Assembly: GCF_003610915.1 (NCBI RefSeq)
Contig: NZ_NSDJ01000001.1
Location: 3,782,001-3,846,000 of the forward strand
From: Rahnella variigena
GTDB lineage: Bacteria > Pseudomonadota > Gammaproteobacteria > Enterobacterales > Enterobacteriaceae
Direction: 5' to 3'
Length of the DNA stretch: 64,000 nucleotides
The notes beneath the pieces were generated by a model. The model had not been told where the DNA came from and did no database searches. It saw only the letters and a program-made list of their open reading frames with translations. This document shows positions 37,293 through 45,654 of the stretch, one piece after another. The position numbers and the translations under genes were made by a program. The number at the start of each line of letters is the position of its first letter. The first letter of the stretch is position 1.

Positions 37293-37352
37293 GAATGCAG
37301 TTGAGAAACACGTTTGTAGCAATTAATTTTAATGAAACAAGGAGATATGAAT

Positions 37353-37856
37353 ATGAGTACCGCTAAACTGGTCAAAACGAAATCTTCTGAGCTTATTTAT
37401 ACACGCAACGATTTAGATGAAAGCGTCAAGCTGGATACTATCAAGGTGCTGAACCGTCTGGTGGCCGAATATATTGATCTGTCACTGATTATCAAACAAG
37501 CACACTGGAACATGCGTGGCGCTAACTTCATCGCCGTCCACGAAATGCTTGATGGATTCCGTACTGCTGTTATCGATCACCAGGACACCATCGCAGAACG
37601 TGTGGTGCAGTTAGGTGGCGTGGCGCTGGGTACCGTTCAGGTTGTTAACGATAAAACTCCGCTGAAAAGCTACCCGACCAACATCCATACCGTGCAGGAA
37701 CATCTGAAAGCGCTGGCAGATCGTTTTGCTGTAGTCGCTAACGATACCCGTAAAGCGATTGGTGAAGTTGAAGATGAAGACACCGCAGATATTTTCACCG
37801 CCGCATCGCGCGACCTGGATAAATTCCTGTGGTTCATCGAATCAAATATTGAGTAA
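37353..37856 (+). CDS. dps: DNA-binding ferritin-like protein Dps
   Basis: Dodecameric ferritin-like protein that binds DNA and oxidises iron with hydrogen peroxide. The ATG at 37353 gives 167 residues, the E. coli length, with the lysine-rich tail [10 protein letters not shown] used in DNA binding. Ferroxidase residues His51, His63, Asp67, Asp78 and Glu82 are all present ([20 protein letters not shown] and DHQDTIAER). An AAGGAG precedes the start; an earlier in-frame ATG at 37332 is upstream of it. Confidence 0.97.
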   Translation: MSTAKLVKTKSSELIYTRNDLDESVKLDTIKVLNRLVAEYIDLSLIIKQAHWNMRGANFIAVHEMLDGFRTAVIDHQDTIAERVVQLGGVALGTVQVVNDKTPLKSYPTNIHTVQEHLKALADRFAVVANDTRKAIGEVEDEDTADIFTAASRDLDKFLWFIESNIE

Positions 37857-37940
37857 TCAGAATCAGGTAATCCTTATCGGGTAAATGTTGCCCGATACCG
37901 CAGAATCAGGCTGCGGAACTCTGAGTGATTAATGCGAAAG

Positions 37941-37968
37941 GCCAGTGACGAAAGTCGCTGGCTTTTTT
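37941..37968 (+). terminator. Intrinsic terminator of dps
   Basis: GCCAGTGAC (37941-37949) pairs with GTCGCTGGC (37954-37962) with one G-T pair, loop GAAA, followed by six T. Confidence 0.88.
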
Positions 37969-38455
37969 ATGTCCGCTATCAAGCCCCGCTCCCCTCTTGT
38001 GAAAATTTGACTTAAAACCCGCCTCAGCCAGTAACTTTGCATCAGAATTTAATAATACCCCTGATGAATAGTTACAATTTCAACTAAATCTGCAACTTAA
38101 GTCAATGGAACCGGTTTCAATATCCCACTGAAAAACCAAGACTTTATTTACCCCCTCAGAGAATTCTTAAACCAATAGGCCGTATGAATGATTTAATACA
38201 AATTAATAGTTCAAAGCAATTTTACATAGGTGTGGTCACCCCTGAAACTTGCTGAAATATTTTTTCGCAACCTTTGCATTTTTGTGAAAAGGGTATCTCA
38301 CTCTAACCTTATAAAAAATAGAGATATTTACCAGGGATGTTCCCCCGGCATCAGTCCTCTATACGCAACTTATGGATAAGTGACTCCCCCGCTCCTGACA
38401 CATCTTTGATGTGTTATGCACAACCGACTCCCCACAATCCGACCCGTTCCTGAGC
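37969..38455. other. AT-rich leader region of the capsule operon
   Basis: No convincing gene lies in these 487 bases. They should hold the kpsMT promoter and a long 5' leader. Two short hairpins precede the JUMPstart element: ACTTAT-GG-ATAAGT (38368-38381) and ACACATC-TTT-GATGTGT (38398-38414). The stretch 38030-38330 is markedly AT-rich compared with dps upstream, which marks the left boundary of the capsule insertion. Confidence 0.6.
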
Positions 38456-38490
38456 GCATTGGCTGCTGTAAGCCAGGGGCGGTAGCGTGG
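38456..38490 (+). promoter_or_regulatory. JUMPstart sequence with ops element
   Basis: The conserved JUMPstart block (GCTGCTGTAAGCCAGGGGC) ends in the ops element GGCGGTAGCGTG at 38478-38489, 26 bases before kpsM. ops recruits RfaH to RNA polymerase and allows transcription to run through long surface-polysaccharide operons. Match and position are as expected for region 3 of group 2 capsule loci. Confidence 0.95.
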
Positions 38491-38515
38491 AAATGTTAAA
38501 CACTGGAATAATCCG

Positions 38516-39292
38516 ATGGCACGTAGTGGCTTAGAAGTTCAGAAAGCGGCGGTAAAAGCGCTGTTTTTGAGGGAAATTAAGACTCGTTTTGGTAAGTTCA
38601 GACTGGGTTATCTGTGGGCAGCCTTAGAACCCATGGCGCATATGCTGATTCTATTGGGGATCTTTGGCTATGTTATGCACCGCACGATGCCTGATATATC
38701 ATTTCCGGTATTTTTGATTAATGGCATTATTCCTTTCTTTGTTTTCAGCAATATTACCAACCGATCTATAGGCGCTATTGAAGCCAATCAAGGGTTGTTT
38801 AACTATCGACCTGTACGCCCAATTGATACTATCCTCGCCAGAGCAATCTTAGAAACCTTGATATACGCCGTGGTTTACATATTGCTAATGGCCATAGTAG
38901 GTTTGCTGGGTGAACAATTTGAAGTCACTAAGCTTATTACTCTGATTCTGGTCTGGGTACTGTTAGTTTTATTCTCTTGTGGAGTCGGGCTGATATTCAT
39001 GGTTGTCGGGAAGTCATTCCCTGAAACCGAAAAGTTCTTACCTATTTTGATTAAACCGCTCTATTTTATTTCCTGCATTATGTTTTCGCTGCACAACATC
39101 CCGAAAGAATACTGGCCGTATTTGCTATGGAACCCTATCGTTCACGTGGTAGAACTTTGCCGTGAATCCGTTGTTCCGGGTTATATCAGCGAAGGCGTCA
39201 GCCTGAATTATCTGGCCGCCTGTACTCTGGTTGTATTATTCATCGGATTAGCCCTCTACCGAAACCGTGAAGAGGCGATGCTGACATCATGA
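38516..39292 (+). CDS. kpsM: Capsule polysaccharide exporter permease KpsM
   Basis: ABC-2-type inner-membrane permease of 258 residues with about six helices. It has the amphipathic lead FLREIKTRFGKFRLGYLWAALEP and the NYRPVRPIDTILAR loop of KpsM/BexB proteins. It carries lipid-linked capsule polymer across the inner membrane with KpsT. First gene after the ops element and overlapping kpsT in ATGA. Confidence 0.95.
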   Translation: MARSGLEVQKAAVKALFLREIKTRFGKFRLGYLWAALEPMAHMLILLGIFGYVMHRTMPDISFPVFLINGIIPFFVFSNITNRSIGAIEANQGLFNYRPVRPIDTILARAILETLIYAVVYILLMAIVGLLGEQFEVTKLITLILVWVLLVLFSCGVGLIFMVVGKSFPETEKFLPILIKPLYFISCIMFSLHNIPKEYWPYLLWNPIVHVVELCRESVVPGYISEGVSLNYLAACTLVVLFIGLALYRNREEAMLTS

Positions 39293-39954
39293 TAAAAATC
39301 GAAAACCTGACAAAATCCTACCGCACACCGAAAGGCCGCCATTACGTTTTTAAAGATCTCAACGTTGAACTGCCTTCTGGTAAAAGCGTGGCGTTAATTG
39401 GGCGAAATGGCGCAGGTAAATCAACCCTGTTACGCGTTATCGGCGGCATTGACCGTCCCGATTCCGGCAAGATTCACACCGATAAAACCATATCCTGGCC
39501 GGTCGGCCTGGCTGGTGGATTTCAGGGCAGTCTTACCGGACGGGAAAATGTGAAATTCGTTGCACGCCTTTATTCCACACCAGACCAGTTACGCGAAAAA
39601 GTCGCCTTCGTCGAAGAGTTTGCCGAACTGGGTAAATACTTTGATATGCCGATTAAAACCTATTCCTCCGGCATGAAATCCCGTCTGGGTTTTGGCCTGA
39701 GTATGGCATTCAAATTTGATTACTATCTTGTCGATGAGGTAACAGCCGTCGGCGATGCCAGATTCAAACAGAAATGCGCTGACTTGTTTAAAGCACGGCA
39801 TGAAGAAGCCAGCTTTTTGATGGTGTCCCACAGTCTGGGATCACTGAAAGAGTTTTGCGATGTGGCTTTGTTTATCGGCAGGGATAATCTTGTCAAATAC
39901 TTTGAGTCAGTTGATGAGGCGATTGATACTTATAAGATTGATGAGAAAATCTAG
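39289..39954 (+). CDS. kpsT: Capsule polysaccharide exporter ATPase KpsT
   Basis: ATPase partner of KpsM, 221 residues. Walker A GRNGAGKS (38-45), signature YSSGMKSRLGFG, Walker B YYLVDEVTAVGD and switch region VSHSLGSLKEF are present. Typical of group 2 capsule export. Base composition is like the chromosome, while the next gene downstream is far more AT-rich. Confidence 0.96.
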   Translation: MIKIENLTKSYRTPKGRHYVFKDLNVELPSGKSVALIGRNGAGKSTLLRVIGGIDRPDSGKIHTDKTISWPVGLAGGFQGSLTGRENVKFVARLYSTPDQLREKVAFVEEFAELGKYFDMPIKTYSSGMKSRLGFGLSMAFKFDYYLVDEVTAVGDARFKQKCADLFKARHEEASFLMVSHSLGSLKEFCDVALFIGRDNLVKYFESVDEAIDTYKIDEKI

Positions 39955-40010
39955 AAAATAAGTAATAACAATCCACCTTAACATTTCAACTTATAATCGA
40001 GTACTATAAA

Positions 40011-40952
40011 ATGAGTTTATTAGTTAATCATGTGATGTCAGCAGACACTCCAAGCAAAATCTTTTCAGATATACTGAATTATTATAAAGAGTTCTGCGGT
40101 GAAGACATTACAATTATTGAGTCTGTAAGGCCAATTGAAGATGCCGATATATATCACTATCACAGACCGCATCTAGAAAGTGAGCTTAAAGAAAATTCAG
40201 TTGTAACCGTGCATCACGATATAAATGATTCTGATAAATGGCTATCTTATGAAAAGTTTCATGAGCGTTATAAAGAAGCAAAAATCGTTTTTTGTTTAAA
40301 TAAAGACCAACAAAACATACTTAATCAAAAAGGTATACTGCATACAGTCGTCATTCCTCATGGCTATAATAAGAATATATTTTCACGACCAGAAAAACCT
40401 AAAGTAAAGAAAGAAAAAATTACCTTAGGTATAGTTTCAAAACGCTACGACCGAAAAGTTAAAGGTGAAGCGCATATTCTTGAGTTATATAAAAGACTAG
40501 ATAGTAATAAATTTAAATTCTTGTTTGTAGGAGAGGGTCGTAGTATTTCATCGCGTAAAGCCATGTCATATGGTTTTGAGGTTGAGTGCTTTGAGAGATT
40601 ACCTTATTTATGCTTTAACGACCTTTATAAAAACATAGATATTTTGCTTATTACGAGCCTGTACGAAGGTGGCCCTGCAAATGTGCCAGAAGCTATCATA
40701 TCAGGGACACCGATTGTATCTACGCCGATTGGTATGGTTTTAGATTATGTCACTAATGGCGGCAATGGCGCATTTTTGACCGGTAACTATAACCATGATG
40801 CAGATCTTATTAGCTCATTTACCGAAGAATATGCATTTGAGAAACTTGCCTTAAATGCTTTTAGTTGTAGTGACCAGGCAATGAGCTGGGAAGAAGTAAT
40901 CATAGCTATAACATCAAAATATAAAGAATTAATGGAAGTTAAATCTCTATGA
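40011..40952 (+). CDS. Glycosyltransferase, GT-B fold (GT4-like)
   Basis: A 313-residue cytoplasmic glycosyltransferase. The C-terminal half has LGIVSKRYDRKVKGE, FLFVGEG and the donor-binding SLYEGGPANVPEAIISGTPIVSTPIG with the EX7E-type acid pair near residues 218-226. The N-terminal half is short for the family. It probably adds one sugar of the capsule repeat unit; donor and linkage cannot be predicted. The gene is AT-rich, in an apparent operon with kpsMT and overlapping the next gene by four bases. Confidence 0.78.
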   Translation: MSLLVNHVMSADTPSKIFSDILNYYKEFCGEDITIIESVRPIEDADIYHYHRPHLESELKENSVVTVHHDINDSDKWLSYEKFHERYKEAKIVFCLNKDQQNILNQKGILHTVVIPHGYNKNIFSRPEKPKVKKEKITLGIVSKRYDRKVKGEAHILELYKRLDSNKFKFLFVGEGRSISSRKAMSYGFEVECFERLPYLCFNDLYKNIDILLITSLYEGGPANVPEAIISGTPIVSTPIGMVLDYVTNGGNGAFLTGNYNHDADLISSFTEEYAFEKLALNAFSCSDQAMSWEEVIIAITSKYKELMEVKSL

Positions 40953-42610
40953 AAAACGTAAGCATTCTATTCCCAGATCAAGTTCATTTCCATGATAGAA
41001 ACTTCAAGAGTTTATTTGACACAATAAAAAAACATTCTATCAGGCACACGTTTGTGACAAATATGCATCATTTAGTCGCAGCCTTTGGCGATTACTTCGA
41101 ACATAAAGAGCAACTGATCAATGAATATAATGAAGTTTCTCAACTGAGCAATGAAGAACTATTCAAATTAAAAGAAAATGGAACAATGCTTTTCAAAGTA
41201 TACAGAAGTGAAGCATTATCTTACTTTTTATCTTTACCAAAGTTCAGAAATAAAATTTCGCAAAATTTCACTGACTATGAAATTTTCGAAAACATGTCTC
41301 AAGTAAACCATGAAGCTTTATTATTGAATATTAGCGCAGCTATATTTTGGCTAAAATTTTGGGATGACAAATTAAAAACATTAAAAATACACACATATGC
41401 ATGTATTTTTTCAGGAGAACAAATTTATAATAGAGCATTACTTGAAAAACTTAAAACTCATACCACAACACCTCTTGTACTTGAACATTTCTTTACTGGA
41501 AACGAATTTTACTTTGAAGAAAAGTATGAGCCAATACCTAATAACACCAATTTAAAACATATGAATGCTTATAAAAGCATTATATTACCAAGCAATCAGG
41601 ATGAATTTGAACGAAAAAGAATCAAGGCAATAAATAAAGTATTACTATCAAAAAATAAAAACGTTCTTCAACCTAGTGAATTTCAAAAAATTGAAAATTA
41701 TGGAAGGAAAATAATAAGTATAATTGGTCAAGTGTACAATGACTATTCTATCATAGGAACAGCCACGAAATACTTATCATCAATAAATTTTTATTTAGAG
41801 CTAATAGACAAACTTTTAGATCAAGAGTCTAATTACGTCGTTTTCAAAGCTCATCCATGGGAAAGAAACAAAACCAGGCAAAAATTAGCTCCAACTTATG
41901 ATGCTCTTTTGAATTACAGAGAAAAACTTCCCTACGAGAAGAAAAACAGACTATTAATAACTGAAAATTTCAATTTATCTGATTTAATAAATCAGTCCGA
42001 ACATATAGTGACATTGTGTTCGCAATCTGCAATTGAAGCAGCATTTTTAGGTAGTAAACCTGTGCAATTGGGTAATGCATTCTATGGAAAAAAAGGGTTT
42101 ACATATGACTATTCATGCATAGATGATTTCATAAATGACCTGCAGGATGAAAAACTTTCTAGAGCATTAACTCTAAATGAATACAAAAACTTAGAAATTT
42201 TCCTGATGAAATTCTTAGAAGTTGAACTTGCATCTGTGCATAAGTCAGGCATCGGCACTCTTGAAAACAAATTAAAATTATATCCATACATTAAATTAGT
42301 AAAACAAGAGAAGCCAACTATCATCTCTGAAGCTAAAAATGAAATACAAAAATTAGTTTCCTCTCCATTAGAAAGTGCTCTAGTTCAAAAAGCAATTGAT
42401 ATAGTTTCTAACAATCTTACCAAAGAAGATATTAGCTCAGAAACTCTATCAAAAAAAATTGTAAAAGATGAAGGCATTACTATTGAGAAAAATAAAAAGA
42501 GCAATCTTCTTAGGAAATTTAGAAAGCTGACGAAAAACCCAAAATCATTCTTTTTTGATTCAAAGTCAAAAATTTTAAATAAAATTGGTAGCGTGATGTT
42601 TAACTCATGA
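40949..42610 (+). CDS. Capsule_synth-family putative glycosyltransferase
   Basis: A 553-residue protein of the serotype region. Around residues 298-375 it has FKAHPWERNKT and LCSQSAIEAAFLGSKPVQLG followed by FYGKKGFTYDY. These match the HPxxR and TxxSxxxxEAxxxGxPV patterns seen in KpsC and KpsS in this window, so it is probably a GT-B transferase of the same broad group. The N-terminal 200 residues are unlike anything I recognise. The last 90 residues are lysine-rich and may bind membranes or partners. Very AT-rich. It overlaps both neighbours by four bases. Confidence 0.6.
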   Translation: MKNVSILFPDQVHFHDRNFKSLFDTIKKHSIRHTFVTNMHHLVAAFGDYFEHKEQLINEYNEVSQLSNEELFKLKENGTMLFKVYRSEALSYFLSLPKFRNKISQNFTDYEIFENMSQVNHEALLLNISAAIFWLKFWDDKLKTLKIHTYACIFSGEQIYNRALLEKLKTHTTTPLVLEHFFTGNEFYFEEKYEPIPNNTNLKHMNAYKSIILPSNQDEFERKRIKAINKVLLSKNKNVLQPSEFQKIENYGRKIISIIGQVYNDYSIIGTATKYLSSINFYLELIDKLLDQESNYVVFKAHPWERNKTRQKLAPTYDALLNYREKLPYEKKNRLLITENFNLSDLINQSEHIVTLCSQSAIEAAFLGSKPVQLGNAFYGKKGFTYDYSCIDDFINDLQDEKLSRALTLNEYKNLEIFLMKFLEVELASVHKSGIGTLENKLKLYPYIKLVKQEKPTIISEAKNEIQKLVSSPLESALVQKAIDIVSNNLTKEDISSETLSKKIVKDEGITIEKNKKSNLLRKFRKLTKNPKSFFFDSKSKILNKIGSVMFNS

Positions 42611-43269
42611 ATGAATTAATTTTTAAAAACAAAAAATACGTATATGAACAATATGGCAACAATAGCCTACTTGTAATATTAAACACACACAATCAAGGTG
42701 AAAAATACTTTGGTTATGCCAGTTTAACTAAAAGCCCAAAGAGTGATTTATTATTTATAACAGATCCTAATAACTCATACTATCTTGATGATGATAATGG
42801 TGAAACTTACAAAGAACTTTTAATTAATATATCTGAAAAATATGATAAAAAAAGAATAACCATTTTTGGAACATCAATGGCAGGTTATGCCGCATTATAT
42901 TTTGGATCGCAATTAGGCTTCAATATAATAACATCAAACCCACAAATTGATCTTGATGTAAGCTTTGAAATATCTTGGCCAAACCTCAGAGAAACACTAT
43001 CTAAAATAGAAAATAAAATATCATTAAAAACTTTTATTAGTGGTAATTATCGTGGTGGTAACATATTTATAATATATGGCCAACATAGAATGGATATAGC
43101 AAATTACAAACTATTTTGCGAAATCGATTTCGGTGAAAAAATAATTATCAAAAAGCATATAAACAGCATTGAGCACGGTTTTTTCCTGAGACTAGAGACT
43201 CTTCATGAAATTCAATTTTTGTTAGAAAACATTGAAAATAGCATTGAATATAATATTCCAGAATTTTAA
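42607..43269 (+). CDS. Alpha/beta-hydrolase-like capsule protein
   Basis: A 220-residue protein with a hydrolase nucleophile elbow GTSMAG near residues 88-93 (Ser90) after a strand KRITIF. IYGQHRMD near 160 and IEHGFFLR near 188 could supply the acid and His. No signal peptide is seen, so it acts in the cytoplasm. It may be an acyl- or acetyl-transferase or esterase acting on a capsule precursor, or a chain-modifying enzyme. The region 42841-42900 has only 18 G+C in 60 bases. Last gene of the kpsMT operon; convergent with the beta-helix gene. Confidence 0.55.
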   Translation: MNELIFKNKKYVYEQYGNNSLLVILNTHNQGEKYFGYASLTKSPKSDLLFITDPNNSYYLDDDNGETYKELLINISEKYDKKRITIFGTSMAGYAALYFGSQLGFNIITSNPQIDLDVSFEISWPNLRETLSKIENKISLKTFISGNYRGGNIFIIYGQHRMDIANYKLFCEIDFGEKIIIKKHINSIEHGFFLRLETLHEIQFLLENIENSIEYNIPEF

Positions 43270-43319
43270 ACAAGAGTAAAACTCTACTATCCTCGGGCCA
43301 GGAGTAACAATCTTCTGGC

Positions 43320-44309
43320 CTACAATATACGATTATAATTCCCATTGTCATTTATTTTCGGCCTAACCCCATCAAACCTGTTCCCCTCTACCACATTATT
43401 ATCCGCATAATCGTTAAAGTATTTACCGGAACTGTCCCTCGGTTTATCCCCGCAATCAAATCCTGATAAGTCCCGGTTCTGCCGGGATGCTAGCCAGATG
43501 CCAACGGGTTCATTCACGAAGGTATTGTTGCGAATGACGTTGTAGTCGCTGTGCTGCCAGCGGATCACGGATTTGCCTGTGCTGAAATGCTCGCCGCAAT
43601 TCTTGTACAGAAACACGCCCCCTGCCCCGTTCGATTCGAACCGGTTGCCTTCGATAAGATTGTACGCCGACGAATCCACCGCTAACCCTTCACGCTTTCC
43701 CTTGCCGAAACTCTCATGGCCGTTGTTGATGATCTGGTTATCCACAATTTTATTATTACGCGATGAATGTTCCAGGTAGATACCCGACATATATGAATCG
43801 CGGACAATCGAGTGGCTCAGTGTGGAATGAGTGACGTAATCGTCAAAGTAAATTCCTACGCGTCCGCTGCCGGTCACTTCGACGTTCTCAAGGGTTATCC
43901 GCGTCGGTGTCCGGCGGTAGTTCTCTTCATGGTTTGGGCTGAGTTTGCTGGCTGCGATATCAGAAGTGATACGTATGCCGCTGCGGGTGAAGTGTCGCAC
44001 TTTGCAGTTACGGACAGTGACATCCGATAAAGGCTTACCCTTGCTGTTGATCATTATGCCAAAAGGGCGTTCATTGTCCCCCTCCAGCACCGCTCCGTGG
44101 CAATCTAACGTGGTGTTGCTGCTGGTGATGATGACCGCTTCTTTATAAACGCAGTGAGGGGAAAGCGTGGTATTGCCGCGCACCTCAGGCAATTCGCACT
44201 CATGAGAATGCATAGAGGGCACGGCATTGGCGCAGCCTGAGAGAAACAGGGGGAGCAGAACAGGTAAGGAGAAATATGCGCAGAGGTTAATCGATAAACG
44301 TTTTTGCAT
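43320..44309 (-). CDS. Beta-helix lipoprotein at the end of the kpsFEDCS operon
   Basis: A 329-residue lipoprotein: a signal sequence ends in the lipobox LSGC (Cys26). The mature protein is a right-handed parallel beta-helix with repeated turns such as TTLDCHGAVLEG, SGIYLEHSSRNNKIVDNQII and NLIEGNRFESNGAGGVFLYKN, as in NosD-like and polysaccharide lyase or epimerase folds. It starts 26 bases after kpsS and is not part of the E. coli kps set. It may cut, modify or hold capsule polymer. Asp/Glu-rich turns (YFDDYVTHS) could be catalytic, but no lyase motif is certain. Confidence 0.72.
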   Translation of the reverse strand: MQKRLSINLCAYFSLPVLLPLFLSGCANAVPSMHSHECELPEVRGNTTLSPHCVYKEAVIITSSNTTLDCHGAVLEGDNERPFGIMINSKGKPLSDVTVRNCKVRHFTRSGIRITSDIAASKLSPNHEENYRRTPTRITLENVEVTGSGRVGIYFDDYVTHSTLSHSIVRDSYMSGIYLEHSSRNNKIVDNQIINNGHESFGKGKREGLAVDSSAYNLIEGNRFESNGAGGVFLYKNCGEHFSTGKSVIRWQHSDYNVIRNNTFVNEPVGIWLASRQNRDLSGFDCGDKPRDSSGKYFNDYADNNVVEGNRFDGVRPKINDNGNYNRIL

Positions 44310-44335
44310 CTGAGCATATTCCTCAAAGGTAGTCG

Positions 44336-45607
44336 TTATGAAAGCTGTTGTTTGATGTAGTTCATAATCAGTTTCTGGCTGATAAATACCGGCTGATACT
44401 GGGTATCTGCGGCGGTCGCGATGTCCGCTTTATTACCACCATAATACACCGCATTAATCTGCGTATTCTTCAGCAAGTATAGACGGAACTGTTTGAAAAG
44501 CTTCATGTCCGGCTTAAATCCTGAGGTCCAGAACTGGTTCAGATGTCCCTGATAGGTAATGCCTTTGATGTCATACAGCGCCCTGCCCATCACCTTCAGC
44601 GGCTTATTATGAATAAGCGCAGAGATCCCGGCAGTGCTGTTAATCGTCACCACGGCTTTAGAATGGGTCAGCAGTTCAGGCATCGGCAGGTCGTGGACGT
44701 AGATCACCCGGTTATTGATGCCGTATTTTTTACCCAGCTGGCGGATAAGCGGTCCGTATAAACGGTGTCCTCTGTCCATCGGGTGATGCTTAATCACCAG
44801 AAACTCCGTTGACGGCGCTTTCTTCGCGAACGAGTGCATCACTTCATTGATGTAATCACGCACGTCTTTATACGGGCTGTGATTGCGGATCTGGCTGTCG
44901 TTATATACCTGCAAAATCGCCAGATAATAGCGCTGATCCAGATCCGTCTGCAGTTGCTGCAACACATTGCGCTGGCGGAAGGCATACAGTTTTTTACGCC
45001 ACGCAGCACGGGTCCAGCAACGCGCCTCATACCACGGCGAGAAGGATTTATGATGCCGATATTTCGGGAAGTCGTGCCGATAGCGCCAGCCGGCCAGATA
45101 ATACAGGGTCGCATGACGGACGCGCTGCCAGCCTGAAGGTTTCAGGTGCTCGATTTCCGGCATGGTCATCGGTGGCAGGCTGCGGTAAAACTCCGCATCG
45201 CGCGGCAGGCTGGAATAGGCATTTACGCCGTTCTGTTCCAGCGTGATGTAATGCGGGCGCAGATAGCCTTCTTCAAACGCAAGGAAGCGCACGCCTTTTG
45301 CCTGCGCCCAGCGTTTTGCGGCCTGATGCAGCGGACGACAATCCCCGAAACACACGATGGTATCGAAGTCGTATTCCTGCCAGGTGGCTTTCAACCAGGT
45401 CGGGAACTCATCAGGCGTCTGCTGGTACAAGCGGTATTCACGCTTACGCGAATACAGCCTGTCTCCGCCGTTGAAAACGACGTTCACCGCTTCCCGCCCC
45501 AGAGACTCAAGCCACTGCGCTAAATCGCTGAAGAAAGGTCCCATCGGGCCCTGCAACAGCAAGTATTTTTTTCCAGAAAGTAATGTTGTAAGCGCCTTAC
45601 TGTCCAT
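44336..45607 (-). CDS. kpsS: Capsule Kdo transferase KpsS
   Basis: A 423-residue cytoplasmic transferase. KpsS adds the first beta-Kdo to phosphatidylglycerol, starting the glycolipid anchor of group 2 capsules. Visible elements are LLLQGPMGPFFSDLA at the N-terminus, CFGDCRPLHQAA, EEGYLRPHYITLEQNGVN, KHHPMDRGHRLYG, and TINSTAGISALIHNKPLKVMG. The gene follows kpsC by 47 bases. Confidence 0.93.
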   Translation of the reverse strand: MDSKALTTLLSGKKYLLLQGPMGPFFSDLAQWLESLGREAVNVVFNGGDRLYSRKREYRLYQQTPDEFPTWLKATWQEYDFDTIVCFGDCRPLHQAAKRWAQAKGVRFLAFEEGYLRPHYITLEQNGVNAYSSLPRDAEFYRSLPPMTMPEIEHLKPSGWQRVRHATLYYLAGWRYRHDFPKYRHHKSFSPWYEARCWTRAAWRKKLYAFRQRNVLQQLQTDLDQRYYLAILQVYNDSQIRNHSPYKDVRDYINEVMHSFAKKAPSTEFLVIKHHPMDRGHRLYGPLIRQLGKKYGINNRVIYVHDLPMPELLTHSKAVVTINSTAGISALIHNKPLKVMGRALYDIKGITYQGHLNQFWTSGFKPDMKLFKQFRLYLLKNTQINAVYYGGNKADIATAADTQYQPVFISQKLIMNYIKQQLS

Positions 45608-45654
45608 TTCTGTCCGATTCCGTCAACGCCTCAGGCATTAGTAAGAAGCTGTTC

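Noticed and set aside
38456..38515. Small ORF in the JUMPstart leader
   Set aside because: The sequence is explained by the conserved JUMPstart/ops element and has no coding pattern.
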